A stretch of 64,000 nucleotides of DNA from a virus: the IMG/VR virus record IMGVR_UViG_3300021420_000017, positions 82,651 through 146,650 of that record. One strand, written 5' to 3'. Shown in pieces: positions 47,530 through 56,857 of this stretch (positions within the stretch are counted from its first letter, which is position 1; every line of letters begins with the position of its first letter). Position numbers and translations under genes: made by a program. The notes below the pieces were generated by a model, which did no database searches, was not told the DNA's origin, and was given only the letters and a program-made list of their open reading frames with translations.

Positions 47530-49712
47530 TGGGTAAGTATCCCAGCAGCAAAAACTCGCAGAATGAACAGATCCGCGAGATTGCCCAGCTACTCAAGACC
47601 GCTGCCGACATGCAGCAGAAGACTGGCCAGCGGGTGGACAACCTCGCGGCCGAGATGGCCAAGGTGCCCTCCTTCATCCAGGCTGCGGTGGACTCGATCT
47701 CCTCGGCCGTGCGTGGCGAGTCCATCAGCGGAGGCCAGAGTGGCAGTGGCACCGGCGGGGCAGCCCCCAAGGCTCGCGACAACCAGACCGTGCGGCCCAA
47801 CCACGGAGGACCGGCCGCGATTTCGACACCGACCTTCCTGGGCCAGCGCAATCTGGGCCTCAGTGCTTACCAGCAGCACCAGCAGCATGGGCTGGCCGGT
47901 CTGCAGCGCACGGTGCAATCCAGCATTGGCAATGCCATCCACAACCGGCACGGGGCGCGCTCGGGCGACACCTTCCTGCCTGCGGCCCACGACGGGGCGG
48001 GCAATGTCACTCACTATCAGCGCTACAACTCCAGCGGGGTGGCCATCGGCCCTGCCGCCGAGGCGGGCAGCCTCGGGCCCGAGCTGGCCGCTGCGGGGAC
48101 AAGGGCGCGCATCAGCACCGTGGCCGCAGGCATGGCCGGTGGTGGCATCGTGGGCGCTGCTAAGGCCGTCCCTATCGCGGGCGATGTAATCCTAGGGGCT
48201 GAGGCGGTCTATGGCGGAGCCAAGGTCGTCGCTGATCAGCGGGCCAGGAACGCACAGTTCCAGAACATCTACGGCGGCTCGAATCTGGCCGGGATGGGAC
48301 AGCGTTTCGATCAGGAGACCTTCAAGCTCGGCCAGCTCTTCTCTGGCGGTCTAACCGGGGCTCAGTCCGACCAGGCATTCATGGGCGTCTCGTCGTTGGG
48401 CCTGCAAGGAGCCAAGCGCAAACAGGGCCTCAACTTCATCGCCAGCAACTACAAGTCTCAGGGCACCGACGTGCAGACCTCGTTGTCGCTGGTTAACGAC
48501 GCGACCAAGGGCTTTGGCCTGACCCTGGACACATTGCAGACTCAACTGAAACAAGTCACTGCGGCAGCGAAGACCGCAGGAGTGAATGTGGGGAAAACGG
48601 CTCAGATGTTTGCCGCTGGTACCTCGGCGGCATTGAGCAGTGGGTTTGGTTTCAACTCGGGGACCCTAGGCAAGGGGCTGACGAATGCTGGTTCTGGAGG
48701 GAGCAATCTTTACTCGGGCGTGAACTACAACGTCATGAATAACCCTACGAGTATTCGGATCATGGCCAACTCGCTCGGAGTAAGTAGTGGGCAGTTTGTA
48801 GGGCAGGCCAACACCAGTTCGCAGATCCTTGGCCAGGGTACTGGGAACCTGCAAGAACAGGCCTTTACGGCTGCCATCGGTGGAAATATGGCAGCGATTC
48901 AAAATATGATTAATGATAACGGTGGGCCTCAAGCGGTGGGCAGTAGTGCGTCAGCCCAGCAAGGCATTGCCACTAAATTGATGGCCGCTAATATATTCCC
49001 GAATCCTGATGCAACGATACAGATGTTAAATAACTACTTCGGTCCTGGGGCTTTCCCGAACGATCCCAAACAGGCGATCGGGCAAATTGTGGCATGGGTC
49101 GCTAACAAAAAGATGGGAGGAGGCGGCTCTCTGGGTAACTTGTCAGGATCTGTGACAGATAACGCGCCCAGTCAAGCTAACACTCCCATGACAGCATCCT
49201 CTTATAGCGCATTGGTGAAGAGCAGCCAGTTCCCTATGCCGAGCTATTCAGATTATCAGAAAATGAATGCGAAGAGTATTGAGAGTGCGATTGGAACGAA
49301 TGACGCTATTGGCGCCACGGGTAATCCAGTCAAGCATTGGGAATTAATAAACAAGACTGTTGATCCAGCCCTGACTTCATTCGCGAATAAAGAAGGCAAC
49401 AACGCGAATGTCACCATCACGAGCAAAGACGGAAAGCAACACACGGCTAAATTTTCCGATGCGTTGAAGAACGGTGACTTCGTTGCTGCCATCAATAGTG
49501 GTGAGGCCGTATTAGGAACTGGCGGAAGGGACAAGGCAGGAGCTAAGTTGTCTACTCTCGGTATCAGTAGCGCGATCGATACCCCGGGGTCAAGCAGTGA
49601 CGATACCTCGACCACGACTGCTAACGGTGTCGTGGTCACTCTGAATGTTCCGCCAGATGTTCGCAAAGCGCTTGGTCTTTCGGTGACGACTGCCCCCCCG
49701 AAAGTTAATTAG
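47529..49712 (+). CDS. tape measure protein, 727 aa
   Basis: ATG 47529 overlaps the chaperone stop. Long, Gln/Gly/Ala-rich, with N-terminal coiled coil (IREIAQLLKTAADMQQKTG), central hydrophobic region (VAAGMAGGGIVGAAKAVPIA, GDVILGAEAVYGGA) and low-complexity Gly/Ser/Asn repeats; the last 200 residues are more AT-rich. Tape measure length sets tail length; by the usual proportion of about 1.5 angstrom per residue this would be a tail near 110 nm, an estimate only. It fits gene order exactly. Confidence 0.8.
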   Translation: MGKYPSSKNSQNEQIREIAQLLKTAADMQQKTGQRVDNLAAEMAKVPSFIQAAVDSISSAVRGESISGGQSGSGTGGAAPKARDNQTVRPNHGGPAAISTPTFLGQRNLGLSAYQQHQQHGLAGLQRTVQSSIGNAIHNRHGARSGDTFLPAAHDGAGNVTHYQRYNSSGVAIGPAAEAGSLGPELAAAGTRARISTVAAGMAGGGIVGAAKAVPIAGDVILGAEAVYGGAKVVADQRARNAQFQNIYGGSNLAGMGQRFDQETFKLGQLFSGGLTGAQSDQAFMGVSSLGLQGAKRKQGLNFIASNYKSQGTDVQTSLSLVNDATKGFGLTLDTLQTQLKQVTAAAKTAGVNVGKTAQMFAAGTSAALSSGFGFNSGTLGKGLTNAGSGGSNLYSGVNYNVMNNPTSIRIMANSLGVSSGQFVGQANTSSQILGQGTGNLQEQAFTAAIGGNMAAIQNMINDNGGPQAVGSSASAQQGIATKLMAANIFPNPDATIQMLNNYFGPGAFPNDPKQAIGQIVAWVANKKMGGGGSLGNLSGSVTDNAPSQANTPMTASSYSALVKSSQFPMPSYSDYQKMNAKSIESAIGTNDAIGATGNPVKHWELINKTVDPALTSFANKEGNNANVTITSKDGKQHTAKFSDALKNGDFVAAINSGEAVLGTGGRDKAGAKLSTLGISSAIDTPGSSSDDTSTTTANGVVVTLNVPPDVRKALGLSVTTAPPKVN

Positions 49713-49714
49713 CT

Positions 49715-50359
49715 ATGGCTGTCTGTCAGTTAGGTAATCTCAAGTGGCGTGTTGATCCCAACTCCATTAACTGGACCTACCAGATCGACACTAACCGGAT
49801 TGAGACTTTGGGTGGGCAAGTTATTCAGGTACTGGGTTCCACCTTGGGCGACCTCAATGTCAGTGGCCTGTTCGGTCAAGATCACGCCAACAAGCTGGAG
49901 TCTTGGCAGCTCGCTCTCGCTTTCCACACTCGCATTCAGCAGATGATCGACGCACAGACTCTCCCGGCGAAGACTGTAAACTTAGGGCCCAGTAATGGGG
50001 TGACAGATGCTGCTGTCGTGCACCAACCGATCACTTTAAACTATCTTGATGGCAAGCATGACTGGAGTTTTAAGGTCCTGATAAAAGCGATATCTGATGC
50101 AGACGGGAGCGCCAGCCTGACTCATTCGTCAGGTAAGTTCTCATATGGCTATCGTCTTACGTTATTCATTGTCGAGTCGAATACCGATTTGCTTTCTACT
50201 GTAGCAACGGACCTGTTCATCAACAACATAGCTCAAGGGCTCGGTTGGAAACGCAGTGTCTACCAGGGAAAAATGACAGCCTCGGATGCTATGACTTTCC
50301 TGTCTAGCAACGGTGGTTCGGTGAGTGCTTACATTGACAAGACTTTGACCGGAGGCTAG
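49715..50359 (+). CDS. putative baseplate or tail-tip protein, 214 aa
   Basis: ATG 49715 follows the tape measure after two bases. Residues 1-70 read LGNLKWRVDPNSINWTYQID and GQVIQVLGSTLGDLNVSGLF, the beta pattern of a distal tail tube-like protein that caps the tube end. The later part (GKFSYGYRLTLFIVESNTDL) is a further beta domain and a helix. The first of a baseplate run. Role from position and pattern. Confidence 0.6.
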   Translation: MAVCQLGNLKWRVDPNSINWTYQIDTNRIETLGGQVIQVLGSTLGDLNVSGLFGQDHANKLESWQLALAFHTRIQQMIDAQTLPAKTVNLGPSNGVTDAAVVHQPITLNYLDGKHDWSFKVLIKAISDADGSASLTHSSGKFSYGYRLTLFIVESNTDLLSTVATDLFINNIAQGLGWKRSVYQGKMTASDAMTFLSSNGGSVSAYIDKTLTGG

Positions 50360-50361
50360 AG

Positions 50362-50568
50362 ATGACTACTAGCAAGAATACCGTATGGGGATGTGATGTC
50401 AAAGTATCTATGCCTGCTCCGGTGGCTGCTGGAGAAATGCTATTTGACATGAGCGATGGGTTCGCCTTCACGATGAATGGATTAGTTCATAACATGAGCG
50501 CCTCCGATGCCGAGGAGATCAATTCAAATAGGTTGCGTCCAGTTCATGTGAGCGGTAGTCATGGCTGA
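50362..50568 (+). CDS. small baseplate-region protein, 68 aa
   Basis: ATG 50362 is two bases after the previous stop and the gene overlaps the next by eight bases. Mostly beta, VKVSMPAPVAAGEMLFDMSD onward, with no motif. Overlap with both neighbours and coding strand support translation. Unknown role, probably a baseplate or hub accessory. Confidence 0.6.
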   Translation: MTTSKNTVWGCDVKVSMPAPVAAGEMLFDMSDGFAFTMNGLVHNMSASDAEEINSNRLRPVHVSGSHG

Positions 50569-51223
50569 TAACATTTCAATGACTGGTTCCAACACTCAGT
50601 TTTCGTACTCTGGAAATACAGCCGATCTTAGATGCTCTGAGTTGGATTTCACTTACACTGTTAACTCTACTGAGTCTCATGCTCGTGAGCATCGCGCTTT
50701 CTACCCTCATCGACGCAGTCAGGGCTCCTTCAGTCTAACGATCGATAACAATCAATGGGAAGAGTTCCAGTCGGTCATTGCCTGGTTTCGCAACTACGCG
50801 ACTAATGCTTTGAACTTGAATAATCTGACTCCACCGCCCATGACTGTCAGCATGCCTAGTCGGAACTTCTTGCGCCTAGGCATCCCCACAACGGGTATGT
50901 CTTTCGGAGACTACGTGGGGTCGATGGTATTCAGCCCCAAGATCGTCTTTGTTTCTGTCAGTGACCCTGGAGACCCCAGCACTGGGATACTTGATAGCAG
51001 CCAGGTTTCTGGGACTGATACCTCCTTGTTTAGTGGAGCTGACACCAGTCTATATTTCTATCCAGATTCAATGGCAAGCAGTCCTGGGGTCTTAACTAAG
51101 TACCTGTATGATCAAGCTACTGCGTCCTTACCTTCCGCAGCTACTGTTTCCGCTGACATCAATGCAGGGATCGCGCCTCCTCCGATTTTGGGCGCGACCC
51201 CTCGTTTCTATACTTCAGATTGA
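50561..51223 (+). CDS. putative baseplate protein, 220 aa
   Basis: ATG 50561. N-terminal beta domain with SFSLTIDNNQWEEFQSVIAW-like patterns: HRRSQGSFSLTIDNNQWEEF, then FRNYATNALNLNNLTPPPMT and VSMPSRNFLRLGIPTTGMSF. The pattern recalls tube-like baseplate proteins. The last 80 residues are Ser/Thr/Asp-rich and less structured. Followed by the hub gene. Tentative. Confidence 0.55.
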   Translation: MADNISMTGSNTQFSYSGNTADLRCSELDFTYTVNSTESHAREHRAFYPHRRSQGSFSLTIDNNQWEEFQSVIAWFRNYATNALNLNNLTPPPMTVSMPSRNFLRLGIPTTGMSFGDYVGSMVFSPKIVFVSVSDPGDPSTGILDSSQVSGTDTSLFSGADTSLYFYPDSMASSPGVLTKYLYDQATASLPSAATVSADINAGIAPPPILGATPRFYTSD

Positions 51224-51265
51224 GGTTCGCGCAATGTTCACGACCAGGTTCCAGGGAGGTGTGAC

Positions 51266-53902
51266 ATGTCAACCTTGATCTATGCCCCGGGGATAAGCGT
51301 GCACATCGAGACCACCTCTGGGATTATTGATGTCTCAGACGATTTGGTCCAGTGGGATCTTGACCTACCTGAGAACGCTGTACACACTTTCAATTTCACT
51401 CTTCAGAATGCCCAGCGCAAGTATGACGGGCTCATTGTGCCGATGGATCGAATCACAGTACAGCTTAAGCGGCTGAACTGGCTTCAGAACTTCACTGGTT
51501 ACCTTAACGACGGTCCGGTCTTTCAGGCGTGGCCCGCGACCCTGGATTTCACTGCTAACTGTTCGCTCAAGATCCCACAGTTCTACTACTGGGATCCCAG
51601 TAGCACCGATTCTCAAGCGCTGATTACAGCGGCGTTTAACAGTGGGGGAGTGGGAGAACAGAGCACCACTGGGGACAACGGCATGTCTCAGCTTGTCATT
51701 GATGTGCTCTCTAAGGTAGCGAACTGGGCACCTGAGAAGATCCACATAGGACAGGTACCAGCCAACTGGTATAGCTTTGCCCAAGCTGTTGGCAATCTTA
51801 TTCAAACTGATAACGACATGACTGCGTTGATGGGCACTGGCGCAATCGTGGCGGGTAAGAATGTGGGAACGCTGAAAGTCAGTCTTCCGGCTGACACCTA
51901 TGCTGAAATAGAGCTGGATGCAGCGCAAGCCGCCAATGCCTCGATCATCTATAACACGATGCGGTTTACCTGCGGCCTGTCGAGTCGCGAAGCCAAAATG
52001 GCACTGATGTGTTCTTACGCCGAGTCGAGCTTTCATAACTATGCCAATATCAATGTGTCCGAGTCATTGTCCATACCAAATGAAGGTGTTCAGAAAGACC
52101 ATCGATCGGTCGGATTATTTCAGCAACAAACTCCTGGGTGGGGGTCGGCGGCTGAGTTAATGACCCCGGCTATCGCAACTCAGAAGTTTGCGGCGGCGCT
52201 GGTCAAGTTCGAAGGGCCCCAGAAGGATAAGAACACACTCACAGACTGGGCGATCATCCAAGGGGTACAGAACTCAGCAGTCGGATCTGGCTCGAACTAT
52301 GAAGCGTTCGAACGCCTAGGCACAGCCCTGGTAGATCTCATGGACAACCTCAGTGCTGGTCTCGCTGGAGCGACCGCGTCCAATCCTATTGGGACCGGGC
52401 TCAACACTCCAACGGGACAGTTCACCGGGAGTCAAATCGCCAAGGTCGCGCAAGACCTCATCCTGGCTCATCCGCCTGGACACATCACCTACTCGGGGCA
52501 AGCTGAGGGCTATCACGACGCGAAACAGGACGACCCCGACCCGCTTCTGTTGGACTGTAGCTCATTAGTCGATTGGGTTTACTGGCATGCCACCGGAACG
52601 AGTTTGTTCAAAGGGGGCGCAACGAGATCCAATGCATCCTCAATTTATTCTCAGTGCGTACCAATCCCTCTCGATCTGGCTTATCAGGTTCAAGGAGCCT
52701 GTCTGTTTATCAAAGACGGACCCCCAAGTGACCCCTATGGACATGTCGGAGTCTCATTGGGATCACAAGTAGGTGGGCAATGGCAGCATGTAGCTGCCCA
52801 TGATAGATATTCAGACCCAACATTGGATGTCAACATCTCTTCGGTGGGCACGCAGTTTACTAACGCGGGCCTGCTTCCTGGAATCAACTATGCGGGATCG
52901 GCTGCCACTCAGGCAGCCGCAACCCAACTTCAGACAATCCTGAAGACTGCGACTACCATAGCCCCCAATCTATCTTTGGTAGCAGCCTCGGGAGTCAGCG
53001 GAGCAAATCCAACTGGTACTGATGCTTTTACATCTTTCATCAATAACTTGGTTCTCAACCCTACGGGCAATCAGCTTGGTGGAAACTTCCTGTCTGGCAC
53101 CAGAGCTTTGATGAACAATCAACCTTTGTTGCCCTGGATCAAAAATGTTGTGAACGGTTCGATGCGGAGTTTCTGCTCAGCTCCGAACGGTGACTTCATC
53201 GCCTGGTTTCCTGACTATTTTGGGTATTGGGGTACCGCTGGTATCATAAATATCGAGCAGATCGAACTGCAAAACTTCACAGTGAAGTGGAGTGATCAGC
53301 AGATGGTCACTCACCAGTTCGTCATTGGCGCCCTTGGGAAAACGGCATTCAATAGTGATGATGCCAGTGTTGATCCCGTGGCTCAAGCAACTCAAGGTGC
53401 GTTATTTTCCAGCACCGAGGGAATTGCTACGATGGACACGCCAGAGATCTTTCAAGCTATCTATGGAGCTTCAGCCAATCCAGTATGGCGAGACAAGTTC
53501 ATCGAACGCTTTGGCGCTCGACCGGACATTGTTTCAGTTCCTCAAATCGCAGGAGGTCAGAGCACAGGCAGAGCCGAGTTCTTCATGGCGCTCTACTTGT
53601 TCATGCAGCGCTGGGCCAACATGTTCACTGCGGATATTCCATTGACCTTCATGCCTGAGTGTTGGCCTGGAATGTTGGTGCGGATCCCTGATTTCGGATT
53701 TCAGGCATATATCACTAGAGTCACGCATTCTGGTACTTATGGCCAAGGTGGATCTTTTACTACTAATCTATCGATCTGCGCGCCTGCGAATATCGCGGGG
53801 GCCAACCGTGGCGATCTGCTCTCGCTGCTGCCTGATGGAGGTCAACCGTTGACAGGAAACATCGTCCCGGCAGCGCGCCCTTCCACGAGTCCGGCTAAAT
53901 AA
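51266..53902 (+). CDS. tail hub with lytic transglycosylase-like and NlpC/P60 domains, 878 aa
   Basis: ATG 51266 follows GGGAGG. The first 225 residues resemble a baseplate hub (gp27-like) with VHIETTSGIIDVSDDLVQW. Residues 240-330 look like a lysozyme-fold transglycosylase: Glu253 in YAESSFHNY and SVGLFQQQTPGW. Residues 400-520 are an NlpC/P60-type peptidase with Cys431 (LDCSSLVDWVYW), His493 (YGHVGVSLG) and His512. The remainder returns to hub sequence (MALYLFMQRWANMFTADIPL, GMLVRIPDFGFQAYITRVTH). Such a hub would open a local hole in the cell wall at infection. Confidence 0.8.
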   Translation: MSTLIYAPGISVHIETTSGIIDVSDDLVQWDLDLPENAVHTFNFTLQNAQRKYDGLIVPMDRITVQLKRLNWLQNFTGYLNDGPVFQAWPATLDFTANCSLKIPQFYYWDPSSTDSQALITAAFNSGGVGEQSTTGDNGMSQLVIDVLSKVANWAPEKIHIGQVPANWYSFAQAVGNLIQTDNDMTALMGTGAIVAGKNVGTLKVSLPADTYAEIELDAAQAANASIIYNTMRFTCGLSSREAKMALMCSYAESSFHNYANINVSESLSIPNEGVQKDHRSVGLFQQQTPGWGSAAELMTPAIATQKFAAALVKFEGPQKDKNTLTDWAIIQGVQNSAVGSGSNYEAFERLGTALVDLMDNLSAGLAGATASNPIGTGLNTPTGQFTGSQIAKVAQDLILAHPPGHITYSGQAEGYHDAKQDDPDPLLLDCSSLVDWVYWHATGTSLFKGGATRSNASSIYSQCVPIPLDLAYQVQGACLFIKDGPPSDPYGHVGVSLGSQVGGQWQHVAAHDRYSDPTLDVNISSVGTQFTNAGLLPGINYAGSAATQAAATQLQTILKTATTIAPNLSLVAASGVSGANPTGTDAFTSFINNLVLNPTGNQLGGNFLSGTRALMNNQPLLPWIKNVVNGSMRSFCSAPNGDFIAWFPDYFGYWGTAGIINIEQIELQNFTVKWSDQQMVTHQFVIGALGKTAFNSDDASVDPVAQATQGALFSSTEGIATMDTPEIFQAIYGASANPVWRDKFIERFGARPDIVSVPQIAGGQSTGRAEFFMALYLFMQRWANMFTADIPLTFMPECWPGMLVRIPDFGFQAYITRVTHSGTYGQGGSFTTNLSICAPANIAGANRGDLLSLLPDGGQPLTGNIVPAARPSTSPAK

Positions 53903-53904
53903 CG

Positions 53905-54525
53905 ATGATCTCTTCGCAGAAGAACCCCATCAACGCCAGTGCTCAAGACGGAATCCTCATGAGAACGACCGGCTATGTGGCCGGAATCGACGGGGTGCTG
54001 GCCGATGTCACGCTCAAGTCGGCGGGGGAGACTCAGGTCCGGGTCGATATCAGGATGGGAGCCAGTTCTCCTCCTCAGGTTGGACAGACGTGGCTGTTGG
54101 ACAAGACCTACGGATTCTGGGTTTTCGTGCTCTTGCTCGGGGCCGATGTGCCGTCCTGGCAGGTGCCTGCGCTCAGGGCTCCCTGGACGGCGTCCAATAC
54201 TGGCGCCTGGGCAGCAGGTAGCTCGATCGAGCCCCCGGTGGGCTACTTCCGTTCCATGGACGGCTGGGTGCGTCTGAGGGGGTCGGTGGCCAGCGGGGTA
54301 CCCTCGACGGCCGACACTGCCGGGCCGATCGCGGCTGATCTCTTCCAACTCCCGGTCGGCTACCGGCCCAGCCCGGATGGCCTGCTGCGCTTCGCGGCCC
54401 TCTCCACAACGAGCACCAGCGCGCTCGGCGAGGTGAAGGTCTACCCCGATGGTTGGGTGCGGGTGAGCCAGAGCGCGAACACACGCACGAGCCTGGCGAA
54501 TGTGGCCTTCCAGGCTGGCGGCTGA
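53905..54525 (+). CDS. putative baseplate spike/OB-fold protein, 206 aa
   Basis: ATG 53905 is two bases after the hub. Residues 15-75 have the strand pattern of an OB-fold (YVAGIDGVLADVTLKSAGET, QVRVDIRMGASSPPQVGQTW), common in proteins that plug a hub. The rest is beta-rich with GYFRSMDGWVRLRGSVASGV and FQLPVGYRPSPDGLLRFAAL, a pattern of phage tip or fibre domains with xGWVRLRG motifs. A promoter element follows. Confidence 0.6.
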   Translation: MISSQKNPINASAQDGILMRTTGYVAGIDGVLADVTLKSAGETQVRVDIRMGASSPPQVGQTWLLDKTYGFWVFVLLLGADVPSWQVPALRAPWTASNTGAWAAGSSIEPPVGYFRSMDGWVRLRGSVASGVPSTADTAGPIAADLFQLPVGYRPSPDGLLRFAALSTTSTSALGEVKVYPDGWVRVSQSANTRTSLANVAFQAGG

Positions 54526-54528
54526 ACT

Positions 54529-54564
54529 CTGTTAGGCCGAGCACTGGAACACCTGAAGTAGTGA
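54529..54564 (+). promoter_or_regulatory. bipartite late element (CTGTTA-N20-GAAGTAGTGA)
   Basis: Two mismatches in the first box, exact second box, 20-base spacer, 23 bases before ATG 54587. It would start the baseplate wedge unit. Confidence 0.6.
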
Positions 54565-54586
54565 AGAGCCCCCGAGAGGAGACCCC

Positions 54587-55015
54587 ATGATGACGCTGGC
54601 GCTCGTAGCCGGGGACTTCGTCCTCAGCGCGGGCACCTACGCCACCTTCTCCGGTTCGGACAAGATCCAGCAGGATCTATCGTTGGCTCTCAACGAGGAC
54701 TACGGCAGTGATACCTATCATCCCTATTGGGGGTCGATACTCAATCGCTATATCGGCGCTCCTCTGACGCCTGGCATCAAGTCTGCGGTATCGATCGAAG
54801 TACAGCGGATACTCAAGAACTACATCGCCGCACAGGCAGATGCTGCCAGTACTGACATCGCATCCAACACGAGAGGGTCATTTAATACTTCTGACATCGT
54901 GCAGAAGGTAGAGTCGATCGATGTTGTAGTCGCCTATGATTCAATCAATATAACTGTGGTACTACAAACCATGAGTCGGCAAACCGTCACAATCAAGAAG
55001 CAGATCATCGCATAA
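54587..55015 (+). CDS. baseplate wedge protein, gp25-like, 142 aa
   Basis: ATG 54587 follows GAGAGGAG. Sequence SGSDKIQQDLSLALNEDYGS and TYHPYWGSILNRYIGAPLTP, then IKSAVSIEVQRILKNYIAAQ, matches the D-I-x-x-D...xG...Y...G-x-L pattern of gp25-like wedge proteins, followed by beta strands (SIDVVVAYDSINITVVLQTM). The next gene encodes a gpJ-like wedge protein, as expected. Confidence 0.75.
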   Translation: MMTLALVAGDFVLSAGTYATFSGSDKIQQDLSLALNEDYGSDTYHPYWGSILNRYIGAPLTPGIKSAVSIEVQRILKNYIAAQADAASTDIASNTRGSFNTSDIVQKVESIDVVVAYDSINITVVLQTMSRQTVTIKKQIIA

Positions 55016-56857
55016 ATGGCCACTGTCAACGACTACTCGGCCCGGGTCATCGCGGCACTCGCGCTGACCGAGCCCGACCTAGACACCTCTATCGGTTCGC
55101 CCATGCGTAAGGTGATCGACGCTTTTGCTGGGGTGCAGGCTGAAATGGGCTTGGACCAGCAGCTCTCGGTCTACTCCTGGGACATCGACTCCAAGAGTGG
55201 CGGCGATCTGGATGACTTCGCTGCGGTCTGGGGTCTCCAGCGCTATCAGGCGCAGCGCGCAACTGGAGTGGTGACTTTCTCACGCGGAGCGAGTATCGCG
55301 GCTACCCGATCAGCCACTGTGGGTTCCGGGACTCAGATCATGGCTGCGACGAATCCCCCTGTCTTCGTTCAGACGTTGGCTGGCGCCGTGCTGGCAACAG
55401 GACAGGTCAGCGTGGATCTTCCCGTGCAGGCCATCCTGGCCGGTCCCCAGGGCAATGTCGCTTCGGGCACATTGGTCAATTTAGCCTCTAATGTTGATAG
55501 TGTCACAACGGTTAATAATTCAACTTCTCTCATGGGAGGGGCTGGCGCCGAAAGTGATGCGCAGCTTCGCGCCAGAATCAAGGCGACCAAGCTGCGCAGT
55601 CTGGCCGGAACTGCTGACATGTACGAGGCAATGGCCCTCCAGACCCAGTCCAACCCCAATGATTCGACTACTCGTTCGGTGACGGCGGTCAACGTGCTCG
55701 GGCCCAAGAAGACCTGGACCGAGCAGCTTCAGGTGGTTTCGGGAGTCGCTTCGTCCTCGGTGACTGACGCGACCTACATCTACCCGGCCTCGGTCTATGT
55801 CGGTCCCAATCTGTCGACAGGACAGATCCTCAACCCGGCTCAATACACCGCTACGATCAACAACAACGTCTATCCGGCGACGCTCGTTCTGGCCACAGTC
55901 GGGGCGAACATGCCGGATGGTCTATACGATCTGCAGTTCGACTACGTTCCGACCTATTCTCGCAATGACCCACTCTCCACTCGTTTCGGGACAGTGGGGG
56001 CAAATATCAACAACCGGGTCGATGTCTGGGTCAATGGTTCGGTCACCGCCGCAGCGGTCGACACGTGTGTATTTTCTACTGCCAGCTCGATGCGTTTCAA
56101 CACCACTTCACACGACCCGATGAACCTGAATGTCTGGTCGAAGATGGATGGCACAAGTCCGTCGGTCAATGATTATTTCGTTCCCTTGGGATTCGGTCCC
56201 ATTCTCTCCATACCAACAACGCTCTCCATCGGCGGAAGCACCTACGTCATGGGTACCCATTACGATATCGTCTATCGATCTGACGCCTTCGGTAACGCCC
56301 CTGTGAGCCGATTCGGTCTCGTGTTTTACACTGCTGGTACGGTGCCGACTAACTTCACCAGCTTCTCTATCGCTTATAACTACAATTCAGTTCCTGGCAC
56401 TGTGCAGCAGTCGATCGAATCGAGTTGGCGCCTGCTGGGAACCGATGTCTGGGTACACGCTGGCAAGAAGAAGTCTCTGCGTTTTCACTTTGCGATTATC
56501 TATAACCGCTCTTATGACCAGTCCTCGGTTACGACCGCCATCAATGTGGCGCTCGCTGCCTATGTAGCCAATCTCGGATTCTCCTCCGCGATGCGAGTCA
56601 GCGATATCCTCCAGACGGTGCACAATGTCCCCGGAGTGGATAACGTTCGATTCCTCACCTCTGCTGATGACGGTACGAACTATGGCATTCAACTAATGGT
56701 TCCTGTTACGACCTCGGGCTCGATCGTGGACACCCCGAGTACGGTCTATGCCACGGGCGGCCGTGCCCAGGACATTTACTTTGATGATGCTACCTATCCA
56801 TCATTTGATTCCACTCGGATCATCATCAAGGCGCGCAATACTTTCGGGACTTCGTAA
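55016..56857 (+). CDS. baseplate J-like wedge protein, 613 aa
   Basis: ATG directly follows the previous stop. N-terminal helices (YSARVIAALALTEPDLDTSI, GSPMRKVIDAFAGVQAEMGL) precede a beta region with RATGVVTFSRGASIAATRSA, VGSGTQIMAATNPPVFVQTL, LPVQAILAGPQGNVASGTLV and GGAGAESDAQLRARIKATKL. These are the signature stretches of baseplate J (gp6/gpJ) family wedge proteins, which link around the hub and trigger sheath contraction. The C-terminal 250 residues are beta-rich. Ends overlapping the next ATG. Confidence 0.85.
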   Translation: MATVNDYSARVIAALALTEPDLDTSIGSPMRKVIDAFAGVQAEMGLDQQLSVYSWDIDSKSGGDLDDFAAVWGLQRYQAQRATGVVTFSRGASIAATRSATVGSGTQIMAATNPPVFVQTLAGAVLATGQVSVDLPVQAILAGPQGNVASGTLVNLASNVDSVTTVNNSTSLMGGAGAESDAQLRARIKATKLRSLAGTADMYEAMALQTQSNPNDSTTRSVTAVNVLGPKKTWTEQLQVVSGVASSSVTDATYIYPASVYVGPNLSTGQILNPAQYTATINNNVYPATLVLATVGANMPDGLYDLQFDYVPTYSRNDPLSTRFGTVGANINNRVDVWVNGSVTAAAVDTCVFSTASSMRFNTTSHDPMNLNVWSKMDGTSPSVNDYFVPLGFGPILSIPTTLSIGGSTYVMGTHYDIVYRSDAFGNAPVSRFGLVFYTAGTVPTNFTSFSIAYNYNSVPGTVQQSIESSWRLLGTDVWVHAGKKKSLRFHFAIIYNRSYDQSSVTTAINVALAAYVANLGFSSAMRVSDILQTVHNVPGVDNVRFLTSADDGTNYGIQLMVPVTTSGSIVDTPSTVYATGGRAQDIYFDDATYPSFDSTRIIIKARNTFGTS

